Assembly: GCA_964252015.1 (NCBI GenBank)
Contig: CAXULW010000021.1
Location: 1-64,000, forward strand
DNA length: 64,000 nucleotides
Direction: 5' to 3'
Origin: CAXSBR01 sp964252015
Lineage (GTDB): Bacteria; Actinomycetota; Actinomycetes; Mycobacteriales; Jatrophihabitantaceae
Part shown: positions 18,037 to 26,297 of the stretch, piece after piece
Position numbering within the stretch: position 1 is the first letter of the stretch
Layout of the letters: each line of letters opens with the position of its first letter
Notes under the pieces: generated by a model
Told to the model about the DNA's origin: nothing
What the model saw: the letters and a program-made list of their open reading frames with translations, nothing else
Database searches by the model: none
Translations under genes and position numbers: made by a program

Positions 18037-18413
18037 GAGCCGTCCTCGACACCAGCGTGCTCATAGGTGCCGGGCTGCCTCGGCTGGACGGCGACCTGGC
18101 CATCAGCGCGGTCTCGTTGGCCGAGCTCAACTTCGGCGTGCTGGTCACGGCCGACCCCGCGGTCCGCGCCGAACGGCTGCGGCGTCTGGCCGGACTGCAA
18201 CGCCGCTTCGATGCTCTGCCCGTCGACGACGACGTCGCGGCCAGCTACGGCGAACTGGCCGCCGCGGTCGTAGCCACGGGCCGGCGGCCGCGTTCGAGCG
18301 CCATGGACCTGCTCATTGCCGCCACGGCTCATGCCCATTCGGCCCGGCTGTACACCCGTAACGCCAGCGATCTCGCCGGTCTTGAGGCGTTCGTGGAAAT
18401 CGTCGCGGTGTAA
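18033..18413 (+). CDS. VapC-type PIN-domain toxin
   Basis: 126 residues from the GTG at 18033, overlapping the antitoxin stop. PIN acidic residues are present: LDTSVLIG (first Asp), SLAELNFG (Glu) and SAMDLLIAATA (Asp), with TRNASDL closing the active site. VapC toxins are Mg-dependent ribonucleases that cleave tRNA or rRNA. The pair lies between core genes (the aminotransferase and rsgA), suggesting a local insertion. Confidence 0.84.
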   Translation: MRAVLDTSVLIGAGLPRLDGDLAISAVSLAELNFGVLVTADPAVRAERLRRLAGLQRRFDALPVDDDVAASYGELAAAVVATGRRPRSSAMDLLIAATAHAHSARLYTRNASDLAGLEAFVEIVAV

Positions 18414-18417
18414 GGCG

Positions 18418-19425
18418 TCAGTCGGTGTAGCCGGGGGCGGTCCGGCTGGTGAGCAGGCGCCGGAACGCGGCCAGTCGCGTCGGCGAGGAGTGTCCGGCGG
18501 CGACCCAGCCGTCCAACGTGCATCCGTCGGCCGCATTGAGGTGTTCGCAGCCGGGTGGGCAGTTGTTGGTCCCGTCCTCGAGGTCGGGAAAGGCCCAGAG
18601 CAGGTCGGCCGAGCTGACGTGGGCCAGGCCGAACGAGCGCACGCCGGGTGTGTCGATCACCCAGCCGCCGTCGGGCAGGGGGAGAGCCAGCGTGGAGGTT
18701 GACGTGTGCCGGCCCTTGCCGATCGCAGACACGACGCCGGTCTCCCGCGTTGCCGTCGGCACCAGGGCATTGATCAGCGTGGACTTGCCGACGCCGGAAT
18801 GCCCGACAAACACCGACACCTGGTCGTGCAGCCGTTCCCGCAGCGGGTCGAGATCGCCGTCGCGCCGGGTGACCACGGCGGGGATGTCGAGGTCGACGTA
18901 GTTGGCCATCACCGTGTCGGGCGAGGCCAGGTCGGACTTGGTCAGGCACAGCACGGGCTCGATGTTCTCGGTGAGCGCGGCGACAACGCACCGGTCGATG
19001 AAGCCGAACCGCGGCGGGGGATCGGCCAGCGCGGTGACGATGATCAGCTGGTCGGCGTTGGCCACGATCACCCGCTCCGTGTCGTCGGTGTCGTCCGCGG
19101 TCCGGCGCAGCACCGAGGTTCGCGGGGCCCGTCGGACGATGCGGGCCAGCGCGTCCGGACCGCCGCTCAGATCACCGACGACGTCGACGCGATCACCGAC
19201 GACGATGCCCTTGCGACCGAGTTCGCGCGCCCGCATCGCGGTGACCTCGGTGCCGTCGATCAACACGTGGAAGCGGCCCCGGTCGACCGTCAACACCTGG
19301 CCGGCGGACGCCTCGATGTGGGCGGGGCGTTGCTTGCTGCGGGGCCGAGCACTGCGCCGGCCGGGCCGGACGCGGACGTCGTCCTCGTCGAGGTCGCGCG
19401 CCCCACGGTCGTTCGTGCCGGCCAT
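18418..19425 (-). CDS. rsgA: Ribosome small-subunit-dependent GTPase A
   Basis: 335 residues: N-terminal OB-fold, then a circularly permuted GTPase (CLTKSD as G4 first, then GHSGVGKSTLINAL as G1, DTPGVRSFG as G3) and a zinc-binding Cys-rich segment (CPPGCEHLNAADGC). RsgA acts in late maturation of the 30S subunit. The N-terminal ~35 residues are basic. It follows aroA on the same strand with a 23-bp gap, an arrangement shared with mycobacteria. Confidence 0.92.
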   Translation of the reverse strand: MAGTNDRGARDLDEDDVRVRPGRRSARPRSKQRPAHIEASAGQVLTVDRGRFHVLIDGTEVTAMRARELGRKGIVVGDRVDVVGDLSGGPDALARIVRRAPRTSVLRRTADDTDDTERVIVANADQLIIVTALADPPPRFGFIDRCVVAALTENIEPVLCLTKSDLASPDTVMANYVDLDIPAVVTRRDGDLDPLRERLHDQVSVFVGHSGVGKSTLINALVPTATRETGVVSAIGKGRHTSTSTLALPLPDGGWVIDTPGVRSFGLAHVSSADLLWAFPDLEDGTNNCPPGCEHLNAADGCTLDGWVAAGHSSPTRLAAFRRLLTSRTAPGYTD

Positions 19426-19448
19426 CCCCGGCGCCCGCCCCTATGCCT

Positions 19449-20783
19449 TCACGAGGCTGCACTCACGAGGCGCGACCACATGCCGGGGAAGTCGGACAGC
19501 GTCTTGGTCGTGCACCCGATGTCGTCGACTTCGATCCCGTCGACGGCCAGGCCCAGAACCGCGCCGGCGTGGGCCATCCTGTGGTCGGCGTAGGTGTGGA
19601 ACACGCCAGCGTGTAACGGACGCGGGTTGATGGTCAGGCCGTCCGCATGCTCGGTGACGTCGCCGCCCAGCGCGTTGATCTCCGTGGCCAACGCGGTCAG
19701 CCGGTCGGTCTCGTGACCGCGGATGTGGGCCACGCCCCGCAGCCGACTGGGGGTGTCGGCCAGCGCGGCCAGCGCCGCGATCGCGGGCGTGAGCTCGCCC
19801 ACCTGGCTCAGATCGGCGTCGATGCCGTGCACGCCGCCGCCTCCGCGCACGGTGAGCGTGCCGTCGACCAGGTCGACCGTCGCCCCCATGGCGTGCAGCA
19901 GGGCCCGCAGCTCGTCGCCGGGCTGATCGGTGACGGCGGGCCAGTTCGGCACGGTCACTGCCCCGCCGCTGACCGAACCGCCGCTGACCGAACCGCCGCC
20001 GACCGAGCCGCCGCCGACCGAGCCGCCGCCGACCATGGCTGCCATCAGGAACGGGGCGGCGTTGGACAGATCCGGTTCGATGACCACGTCCCGGGCCGCG
20101 ATCGGACCCGGCGAGACGATCCAGGTGCCCGGCGTTGAGTCGTCCACCTCGACGCCACGTTCGCGCAGTACGTGCACGGTCATGGCGATGTGCGGTTGCG
20201 ACGGCACTGGCCCGTCGCCGATGTGGCGCAGGTGCAGGCCCTTGTCCCACCGGGCGCCGGTGAGCAGCAGGCCGGAGACGAACTGCGACGACGCAGAGGA
20301 GTCGATCTCGACCGGTCCACCGGCCGCGCCGCCGCGTCCACGGATGGTGAACGGCATCAGCCCGCGACCGCCGTCGTCCACCTCGGCCCCGGCTTGGCGC
20401 AGCGCGTCCAGCAGCGTCGACATCGGACGGGTGCGGGCGTAAACGTCGCCGTCGAAGTGCACGTCACCGTGGGCCAGCGTGGCGATCGGCGGGACGAACC
20501 GCATCACGGTCCCGGCCAGGCCGGTGTCTACCCGGCCCCCGTGCAACGCGGCCGGGGCGATGCTCCAGGCGTCGGAGGCCAGATCGACCCCGACGCCCAG
20601 CGCCCGCAGCGCGTCGGCCATCAAGGTCGTGTCCCGCGCGACCAGCGGAGCGCGGACGACGGACGGGCCGTCGGCCACCGCAGCCAGGACCAGGGCGCGG
20701 TTGGTGTGCGACTTGGACCCGGGCAGCGTCACCTGGCCGCGAACGGGGCCATCGGCGCGGGGCGCGGCCCAAGTGGAACCCAT
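19449..20783 (-). CDS. aroA: 3-phosphoshikimate 1-carboxyvinyltransferase (EPSP synthase)
   Basis: 444 residues from ATG 20783. It joins shikimate 3-phosphate and phosphoenolpyruvate in aromatic amino-acid synthesis. Conserved elements include LPGSKSHTNRALVLAAV, DTGLAGTVMRF, DSSASSQFVSGLLL, DLSNAAPFLMAAM and YADHRMAHAGAVLGL. Between the NAAPFL segment and VPNWP lies an unusual Gly/Ser/Val repeat (five GGGSV-like pentads) encoded by a 15-bp tandem repeat, in a position where homologues have a short turn. The alternative start at 20990 would add 69 residues through a hairpin repeat and is unlikely. Confidence 0.92.
   Translation of the reverse strand: MGSTWAAPRADGPVRGQVTLPGSKSHTNRALVLAAVADGPSVVRAPLVARDTTLMADALRALGVGVDLASDAWSIAPAALHGGRVDTGLAGTVMRFVPPIATLAHGDVHFDGDVYARTRPMSTLLDALRQAGAEVDDGGRGLMPFTIRGRGGAAGGPVEIDSSASSQFVSGLLLTGARWDKGLHLRHIGDGPVPSQPHIAMTVHVLRERGVEVDDSTPGTWIVSPGPIAARDVVIEPDLSNAAPFLMAAMVGGGSVGGGSVGGGSVSGGSVSGGAVTVPNWPAVTDQPGDELRALLHAMGATVDLVDGTLTVRGGGGVHGIDADLSQVGELTPAIAALAALADTPSRLRGVAHIRGHETDRLTALATEINALGGDVTEHADGLTINPRPLHAGVFHTYADHRMAHAGAVLGLAVDGIEVDDIGCTTKTLSDFPGMWSRLVSAAS
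19963..20034. repeat. 15-bp tandem repeat inside aroA
   Basis: Nearly five in-frame copies of a 15-bp unit (CCGCCGCTGACCGAA, then CCGCCGCCGACCGAG variants). On the minus strand it encodes GGGSV/SGGSV pentads within EPSP synthase. The copies fall into two sequence types, consistent with stepwise slippage. Confidence 0.85.
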
Positions 20784-20812
20784 GCTGACAGTCTGCCCGA
20801 TCGCACCCACCA

Positions 20813-20862
20813 CGAATCGGGTGCAGAGATGGACCGTAGGTGTCCATGTATGCACCCGATTC
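20813..20862. repeat. Nested hairpin element, copy 2
   Basis: Outer arms GAATCGGGTGCA and TGCACCCGATTC pair perfectly over 12 bp. An inner ATGGAC/GTCCAT stem surrounds a 7-nt loop. The outer arm is the same as at 14973-15022, while the inner stem differs but still pairs. It lies between the divergent aroA and SRAP genes. A 15-bp imperfect duplication (20869-20898) follows, up to the SRAP start codon. Confidence 0.6.
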
Positions 20863-20899
20863 CTGGGAAACCTGGGCTGGGGGAACCTAGGCTGGGGCC

Positions 20900-21679
20900 A
20901 TGTGTGGACGGTACGTGTCGGTGCAGGCGGATTCGGACCTGCTGGCGGAGTTCGAGGCGGTCGACGCCACGGACGGCGTCGAGGCGGCAACCGGTTACAA
21001 CGTCGCGCCGACCGATGCGGTTCGGGCCGTCGTCAATCGCAGGCAGCGTGACGCAGACGGCCGCCCCGCCGGGGATCCCGTGCGTCAGCTGCGGGTGATG
21101 AGCTGGGGCCTGGTGCCGTCGTGGTCCAAGGACCGTTCCGGCGCGGCGCGAATGATCAACGCCCGGTCCGAGTCGGTGGCCAGCAAGCCCGCGTTCAAGC
21201 GCGCCTTCGCCGCTCGCCGCTGCCTCATCCCGGCCGACGGATGGTACGAGTGGCAGGTCACCCAGAACGGGGCCGCGAAGGGCCCGAAGCAGCCGTTCTT
21301 CATGACGCCGGAGGACGGGCACGGCTTGGCGTTCGCCGGTCTGTACGAGTTCTGGTCGGACCCGGCCGTGCCCGACGCACCAACGCTCACCACCGCCACG
21401 ATCATCACCGTGCCCTCGAGCGGGGAGCTGGAGCTGATCCACGACCGCATGCCGCTCGTGTTGTCCTCGTCGAACTGGGCCCGGTGGCTCGACCCCAGCG
21501 TCACAGACCCGGACGACCTGCTGGTGACCTGGGACGAGGCCGCCGGCGAACACCTGGAGCTGCGGCCGGTGTCCACCCAGGTGAACTCCGTGCGCAACGA
21601 CGGACCCGAGCTCATCGACCGGGTCGAGCCGGCCGCCCAAGTCGAGGCCGACGCCGCGTCCGCACCGGCGCTGTTCTGA
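20900..21679 (+). CDS. SRAP-domain protein (YedK/HMCES family)
   Basis: 259 residues. After Met removal, the invariant Cys2 (MCGRYVS) forms a thiazolidine crosslink with abasic sites in single-stranded DNA, protecting them during replication. Other family signatures: YNVAPTD, MSWGLVPSWSKD, INARSESV, CLIPADGWYEW, FAGLYEFW and HDRMPLVL with the catalytic His. Full length. It is divergent from aroA across the hairpin repeat, and the downstream hydrolase begins 2 bp after its stop. Confidence 0.92.
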   Translation: MCGRYVSVQADSDLLAEFEAVDATDGVEAATGYNVAPTDAVRAVVNRRQRDADGRPAGDPVRQLRVMSWGLVPSWSKDRSGAARMINARSESVASKPAFKRAFAARRCLIPADGWYEWQVTQNGAAKGPKQPFFMTPEDGHGLAFAGLYEFWSDPAVPDAPTLTTATIITVPSSGELELIHDRMPLVLSSSNWARWLDPSVTDPDDLLVTWDEAAGEHLELRPVSTQVNSVRNDGPELIDRVEPAAQVEADAASAPALF

Positions 21680-21681
21680 CC

Positions 21682-22320
21682 GTGGCCGGTGCGGCGCGGC
21701 GGGCCGTGCGGATCGAGGTGGACACCCCGGGCGGCCCGGCGTGGGTTGACCTCGACCTGATCGCCAACCCGTCGGCCGTGCTCATGATCGGCCACGGCGC
21801 CGGCGGCAGCGTCGATGCACCCGACCTACTTGCGGTGCGGGCAGCCGCGGTAGCAGTAGGTGTCACGGTGGCTCGCGTCACCCAGCCCTACCGGGTGGCC
21901 GGCCGGCGTTCTCCGGCCCCGGCGCCGCGACTGGACGAAGCCTGGCTGGCCGTCCACGCCGCGCTGCGCCGCCGCCGTGGCTGGCGCCAGCTGCCGTTCG
22001 TCCACGCCGGACGTTCCAGCGGGGCCCGGGTGGCCTGCCGGTGTGCCGATGCCGCCGGCGCCGCGGCGGTGGTGGCGCTCGCCTTCCCGGTGCACCCACC
22101 CGGACAACCCGGCAAATCCCGGGTCGACGAACTCGCGGCGGTCCGGGTACCGATGCTGGTCGTGCAGGGTCACCGCGACGCCTTCGGGCAGCCGCCGGCC
22201 GAGCTGTTCGACGGGATCACCCGCCGCCTGGTCCAGGTGCCCGGCGATCACTCCCTGAAGGCGGCCCGCATTGAGGTGGCGGACGCCGTCGCCGCGTTCC
22301 TCGCCCGGATCGTGTCCTGA
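21682..22320 (+). CDS. Alpha/beta hydrolase of the KANL3/Tex30 type
   Basis: 212 residues from GTG 21682. The hydrolase layout is visible: MIGHGAGG (oxyanion region), HAGRSSGARVA (nucleophile elbow G-R-S-S-G), VQGHRDAFG (acid Asp) and PGDHSLK (catalytic His). Close relatives lie downstream of SRAP genes or act as dienelactone-hydrolase-like esterases. The substrate is unknown. It probably forms an operon with the SRAP gene. Confidence 0.8.
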   Translation: MAGAARRAVRIEVDTPGGPAWVDLDLIANPSAVLMIGHGAGGSVDAPDLLAVRAAAVAVGVTVARVTQPYRVAGRRSPAPAPRLDEAWLAVHAALRRRRGWRQLPFVHAGRSSGARVACRCADAAGAAAVVALAFPVHPPGQPGKSRVDELAAVRVPMLVVQGHRDAFGQPPAELFDGITRRLVQVPGDHSLKAARIEVADAVAAFLARIVS

Positions 22321-22352
22321 GCCGCAGCGGTGCCGGAAACTAGGCCTCAGCC

Positions 22353-22418
22353 CCGACTCCGCGCCCGCCAGAGACGTTTGCCAGCGCTCCCGCGAGTCCC
22401 TCAGGGGCGCGGAGTCGG
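22353..22418. terminator. Long-stem hairpin downstream of the hydrolase
   Basis: Perfect 14-bp arms (22353-22366, CCGACTCCGCGCCC, and 22405-22418) enclose a 38-nt loop. It ends 20 bp upstream of the SigR-type promoter, so it may terminate the SRAP-hydrolase unit and insulate sigR. No U tract. Confidence 0.5.
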
Positions 22419-22437
22419 TAGTACACCGGGCGCGGCG

Positions 22438-22463
22438 GGAATCGACGGCCGCTGGAGGCTGTT
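22438..22463 (+). promoter_or_regulatory. SigR/SigH-type autoregulatory promoter
   Basis: GGAAT at 22438-22442 and GTT at 22461-22463 are separated by exactly 18 bp, the known -35/-10 pattern of SigR in Streptomyces and SigH in mycobacteria. It lies 75 bp upstream of the long sigR start, fitting positive autoregulation under thiol oxidation. Confidence 0.75.
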
Positions 22464-22537
22464 CTGGCCTCAGTAACCCGGAGCGGCGCATCGTGCCCCG
22501 GTAAGCGTTCGGTACAGCAGCGGATCAGGAGTTGGCA

Positions 22538-23329
22538 ATGGCAGTCATCGAATCGGTGCGTGCAACCCGCAGGCCTGGTGCCCGGGTGAAGCGGGCACCG
22601 GAACCGGCCCGGCCACCGGTCCGAAGAGGCCGGGCACGGAGCCTGGACGTATCCTCCCCAGTAGGCGTCACCGCGGATGCGGGACGCGACGATGCCGCAA
22701 TGGGCGGTGTCGACGCGGTTCTGGCGCAGGAGAGGATCGTCGTGGCGGAGGAATCGGTCGAGGATCGCCGGGCGCGCTTCGAGCGCGACGCGCTGCCCTT
22801 CCTGGACCAGCTGTACGCCGCGGCCATGCGGATGACCCGCAACCCGGCCGACGCCGAGGACCTGGTCCAGGAGACGTTCGTCAAGGCCTTCGCCGCGTTC
22901 CATCAGTTCACCGAGGGCACGAACCTCAAGGCGTGGCTCTACCGCATCCTGACCAACACGTTCATCAACACCTACCGCAAGAAGCAGCGTCAGCCGCAGC
23001 AGTACAACTCCGACAACATCGAGGATTGGCAGCTGGCCCAGGCCGAGTCGCACCAGTCCACCGGGTTGCGCTCGGCCGAGATGGAAGCGCTCGACCACCT
23101 GCCCGACTCCGACGTGAAAGACGCGCTGCAGGAACTACCCGAGGACTTCCGCCTTGCTGTCTACCTGGCTGACGTAGAAGGTTTTGCCTACAAGGAGATC
23201 GCGGAGATCATGGGCACGCCGATCGGCACTGTGATGTCGCGCCTGCACCGGGGGCGTCGCGCCCTGCAGACCCGGCTGGCCCAGTACGCCCGTGATCGGA
23301 ACATGGTGCCGACGGGAGGCGAGTCCTGA
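22538..23329 (+). CDS. sigR: ECF sigma factor for thiol-oxidative and heat stress
   Basis: 263 residues from ATG 22538. The sigma-2 domain (DALPFLDQLYAAAMRMTRNPADAEDLVQETFVKAF) and sigma-4 domain (GFAYKEIAEIMGTPIGTVMSRLHRGRRAL) match the SigR/SigH group, which directs thioredoxin and protease genes. Two starts are credible: ATG 22538 with AGGAG six bases upstream, and GTG 22742 with AGGAGAGG eight bases upstream, giving a 195-residue core. The 68-residue extension is Arg/Ala-rich and outside the sigma fold. This resembles the long and short SigR forms known in Streptomyces. The stop overlaps the anti-sigma start by one base. Confidence 0.9.
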   Translation: MAVIESVRATRRPGARVKRAPEPARPPVRRGRARSLDVSSPVGVTADAGRDDAAMGGVDAVLAQERIVVAEESVEDRRARFERDALPFLDQLYAAAMRMTRNPADAEDLVQETFVKAFAAFHQFTEGTNLKAWLYRILTNTFINTYRKKQRQPQQYNSDNIEDWQLAQAESHQSTGLRSAEMEALDHLPDSDVKDALQELPEDFRLAVYLADVEGFAYKEIAEIMGTPIGTVMSRLHRGRRALQTRLAQYARDRNMVPTGGES

Positions 23330-23610
23330 TGGGCTTGGGACCGGGCGAACTCGACTGCGACGAAGTGCTGGCCGACGTCTACCTGTATTTGGACGACGAG
23401 ACCGATCCGAACGTGCGCGCGCGCATGAAAGTGCACCTGCACGAATGCGGTCCGTGCCTGCGCCAGTTCGGGCTGGAGCAGGACATGAAGTCGCTGGTGG
23501 CGCGAACCTGCGGCGGTGACCGCGCTCCGGTCGAGCTGCACGAGCGGATCCGGGTGCGCCTGACCGAGGTCACGATCGAGACCAGCCACCTCGAGTATCG
23601 CGCCGACTGA
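23329..23610 (+). CDS. rsrA: Zinc-binding redox anti-sigma factor (RsrA/RshA family)
   Basis: 93 residues. The ZAS motif is complete: Cys10, His36, Cys40 and Cys43 (HLHECGPC), spaced as in Streptomyces RsrA. Oxidation forms a disulfide, expels zinc and releases SigR. The start codon overlaps the sigR stop (TGATG), ensuring matched amounts. Confidence 0.92.
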   Translation: MGLGPGELDCDEVLADVYLYLDDETDPNVRARMKVHLHECGPCLRQFGLEQDMKSLVARTCGGDRAPVELHERIRVRLTEVTIETSHLEYRAD

Positions 23611-23641
23611 CGCGTCCACCCGACCCCGGATACCCAACACT

Positions 23642-24589
23642 TTGCTCGAATCACTGCTCGTAGCCGACCACGGTCTGGGGGCGGCCCGGGTGCTGGTGAC
23701 CTGCCGCCGCCTGGGCATCAAGTCGGTGCTGGCCGGGCTGAGCACCGAGGATGCGGCCGGTACCGACGCCTCCCACCTCGCTGACGACGAGGTGCTCCTG
23801 GCCGACGCGGCGGAACTGAGCGACTCGATCGCGGTCGTGCGCGCGGCTCAGGCCGCCGGCGTGCAGGCCGTCCACCCGGGCTACGGACCGCTGTGCGGAA
23901 GCGCTGAGCTGGCCGCCGAGGCGGCCAAGGCCGGCATCTCGGCGATCGTCACCACCGGCATCGCATCACCCGAGCGGATCGCCGAGGCGTTGGCCGCCGA
24001 GAACGTGCCCATGCTGCCCGGTGCCCGAGCCTCACGCTCGGTGTACGTCGTCGGCTCGCACGGTCGGGTCGTGGTCCTCGGATCGACCCGCGTCGAAGCC
24101 GACGGTCTGCTCATCGCCGGGGCCGACGACGCGACGGACGCCCGCAGCACCGCGCACCGCCTCGCCCACGCCGCGGCCGCCGTGCTGGGTATCGACGGGG
24201 TGGCCACCGTGGCCGTAGCTCTTGCCGGCGCGGTTGGCGGCGTGGTCGACGTCGTCCCCGGTCTCCCGCAATCGCATGCGGTGTGGGAACTGGTCACCGA
24301 CCTCGACCTGGTCGAACTCCAGCTCGACCCCACCTCGGTGACCGAGCTCGACGTCACCACCGGCGGGGTCGCGATCGGCCGCCTGGACGCCGCCCGGATC
24401 GAGGACGCGCGCGGCCTGGACGAGCTGGCCGCGGCGGCGGATATCGACGGCGGGGGGCTCCGTTTCGACGCGGTGGCCCTGGTGGGTTCGGCCCACGGTG
24501 CCCTGGTCCGGGCCAGCGCCTGGGCCGAGGACGAGACGGCGGCGCGGGCGTTCCTGGCTCGCTACGACGCCCGCTACCCGGTGAGCTGA
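23642..24589 (+). CDS. Biotin-carboxylase-like protein lacking the ATP-grasp core
   Basis: 315 residues from a TTG start. The N-terminal ~110 residues follow the biotin carboxylase N-domain (LLVADHGLGAARVLVTCRRLGI, VQAVHPGYGPLCGSAELAAEA). The following region is a degenerate ATP-grasp/C-domain trace (VRASAWAEDETAARAFL) without the usual ATP-binding lysines, Gly-rich loop or biotin site. Catalysis is unlikely. It follows sigR-rsrA; in mycobacteria a small biotin-attachment protein occupies roughly this position. Its function is unknown. Confidence 0.65.
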   Translation: MLESLLVADHGLGAARVLVTCRRLGIKSVLAGLSTEDAAGTDASHLADDEVLLADAAELSDSIAVVRAAQAAGVQAVHPGYGPLCGSAELAAEAAKAGISAIVTTGIASPERIAEALAAENVPMLPGARASRSVYVVGSHGRVVVLGSTRVEADGLLIAGADDATDARSTAHRLAHAAAAVLGIDGVATVAVALAGAVGGVVDVVPGLPQSHAVWELVTDLDLVELQLDPTSVTELDVTTGGVAIGRLDAARIEDARGLDELAAAADIDGGGLRFDAVALVGSAHGALVRASAWAEDETAARAFLARYDARYPVS

Positions 24590-24593
24590 CGGG

Positions 24594-26297
24594 TCAGGCC
24601 CGCTCGGCCACGTCCAGGGTGAGCTCGCTGACGCCGGGATCGGCCGAGTCGGAGTAGTAGTCCTCCGGTGCGGTCGCATCCGTGCCGGCATCGACCCGCA
24701 TGGCCCGCAACACCAGGGTCAGCACCACGGCCACGACGATGTTCAGGGCGAACGCCGTGATCGCGATGTAGACCTTCGTCCCCGTGCCCGGGAAGTACGC
24801 CAACGACGAGCCGAAGTGGCGCAGCCCGTGCAGCTCGGTGACCGGTTTGCCGTCCACCAGCTTGACCTTCGTGTTGGGCACGGTCTGCTGGTAGGCGATG
24901 ACGGTGCCGTAGACCATGGCCACGGCCCAGCCCACGAACAGCGCCCACCGGTGGAACCAGCGGGTGAACAACCCGCCGACGATGGCCAGGAACGTCTGCA
25001 GGATCCACACGCCCCCGAGTAGCTGCAGGTTGATCGCGTTCTGCTTGTCCATCAACAGCACGAACGCCAAGGCGCCGAACTTGACCACCAGGGACGTCAG
25101 CTTGGAGACCTTGGCCTCCTGCGCCGGGGTGGCGTGCGGGACGAAGAATTCCCGGTAGATGTTGCGGGTGAACAGGTTGGCGGCGGCGATCGACATGATG
25201 GCCGCCGGCACGAGCGCGCCCAGGGCGATGGCGGCGAAGGCGACGCCGGCGAACCAGCTCGGGAAGACCTGGGCGAAGAAGTGCGGGACGGCCAGCTGGG
25301 CGTTGGCGAAGCCGTCCAGGCCGAACACGGACGTCTTCTTGGCCACGGCGGCGTAGCCGATCAGGGCCAGGAACGCCAGCATCAACGAGTACAGCGGCAG
25401 GATCGCGGCGTTGCGGCGGATCGTGTTGCGCGAGCGGGCCGACAGCGACGCCGTCATCGAGTGCGGGTACATGAACAGCGCCAGGGCCGATCCCAGGGCC
25501 AGTGACGAGTAGGCCACGTAGGTGCTCGAGTTGGGTACGAACACGCCGGGCGCCTTACCGGTGGGGCCGGGGGTGGTCAGCTTGGTCTTGGCCGCGGTGA
25601 ACATCGTCCCGTAGCCGATCTTGACCCCGATGTAGACGATCGCGACGACGATCACCAGGTAGATCAGGGTGTCCTTGACGAACGCGATCAGCGCCGGCGC
25701 GCGTAGCCCCGAGGAGTAGGTATAGGCGGCCAACACCGCGAACGCGACGAACAGGGGCAGGTCAGCCACGAACTTGTTGCCGGATCCGCCGATACCGATG
25801 GTGTCCAGCACCGCCTGGATACCCACCAACTGCAGGGCGATGTAGGGCATCGTGGCCAGGATCCCGGTGACGGCGACCGCGGTGGCCAACGCCCTCGAGT
25901 CGTAGCGACCGCGGATGAAGTCCGCCGGTGTCACCCAGTTGTGCCTGTGCGCCACCGACCACAGTCGGGGCATGAACACGAACAGGATCGGGTAGATCAG
26001 GATCGTGTACGGCACGGCGAAGAAGCCACTGATGGCGCCGGTGCCGAACATGGCCGCGGGAACGGCGACGAACGTGTACGCCGTGTAGAGGTCGCCGCCG
26101 AGCAGGAACCAGGTGACGACGGTGCCGAAGCTGCGTCCGCCCAGACCCCATTCCTCCAACGAGTGCGGATTCTCCGCCTGTCGCCAGCGCGCGGCCAGGA
26201 AGCCACCGGCACTGACGACCACGAAGAAGAACACCAGTACGGTCAGCTCGACCGTGTTGACGTGCGTGCCCGCGGCCAGCTGGGTCGCGGCGCTCAT
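24594..26297 (-). CDS. Sodium:solute symporter (SSS family)
   Basis: 567 residues, about 13 transmembrane helices. SSS features include SLEEWGLGGRSFGTVVTWFLLGGDLYTAYTF near the N-terminus and ALFMYPHSMTASLSARSRNTIRRNAA after the middle helices. It most resembles monocarboxylate or acetate permeases (MctP/ActP-like). The start at 26297 overlaps the DUF3311 stop by 4 bp; the small upstream partner is typical of this subgroup. Convergent with the biotin-carboxylase-like gene, 4 bp apart. Confidence 0.87.
   Translation of the reverse strand: MSAATQLAAGTHVNTVELTVLVFFFVVVSAGGFLAARWRQAENPHSLEEWGLGGRSFGTVVTWFLLGGDLYTAYTFVAVPAAMFGTGAISGFFAVPYTILIYPILFVFMPRLWSVAHRHNWVTPADFIRGRYDSRALATAVAVTGILATMPYIALQLVGIQAVLDTIGIGGSGNKFVADLPLFVAFAVLAAYTYSSGLRAPALIAFVKDTLIYLVIVVAIVYIGVKIGYGTMFTAAKTKLTTPGPTGKAPGVFVPNSSTYVAYSSLALGSALALFMYPHSMTASLSARSRNTIRRNAAILPLYSLMLAFLALIGYAAVAKKTSVFGLDGFANAQLAVPHFFAQVFPSWFAGVAFAAIALGALVPAAIMSIAAANLFTRNIYREFFVPHATPAQEAKVSKLTSLVVKFGALAFVLLMDKQNAINLQLLGGVWILQTFLAIVGGLFTRWFHRWALFVGWAVAMVYGTVIAYQQTVPNTKVKLVDGKPVTELHGLRHFGSSLAYFPGTGTKVYIAITAFALNIVVAVVLTLVLRAMRVDAGTDATAPEDYYSDSADPGVSELTLDVAERA

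Noticed and set aside
20784..20990. N-terminal extension of AroA
   Set aside because: It would translate a hairpin repeat and a duplicated stretch; MGSTWAAPRADGP at 20783 matches the expected start.
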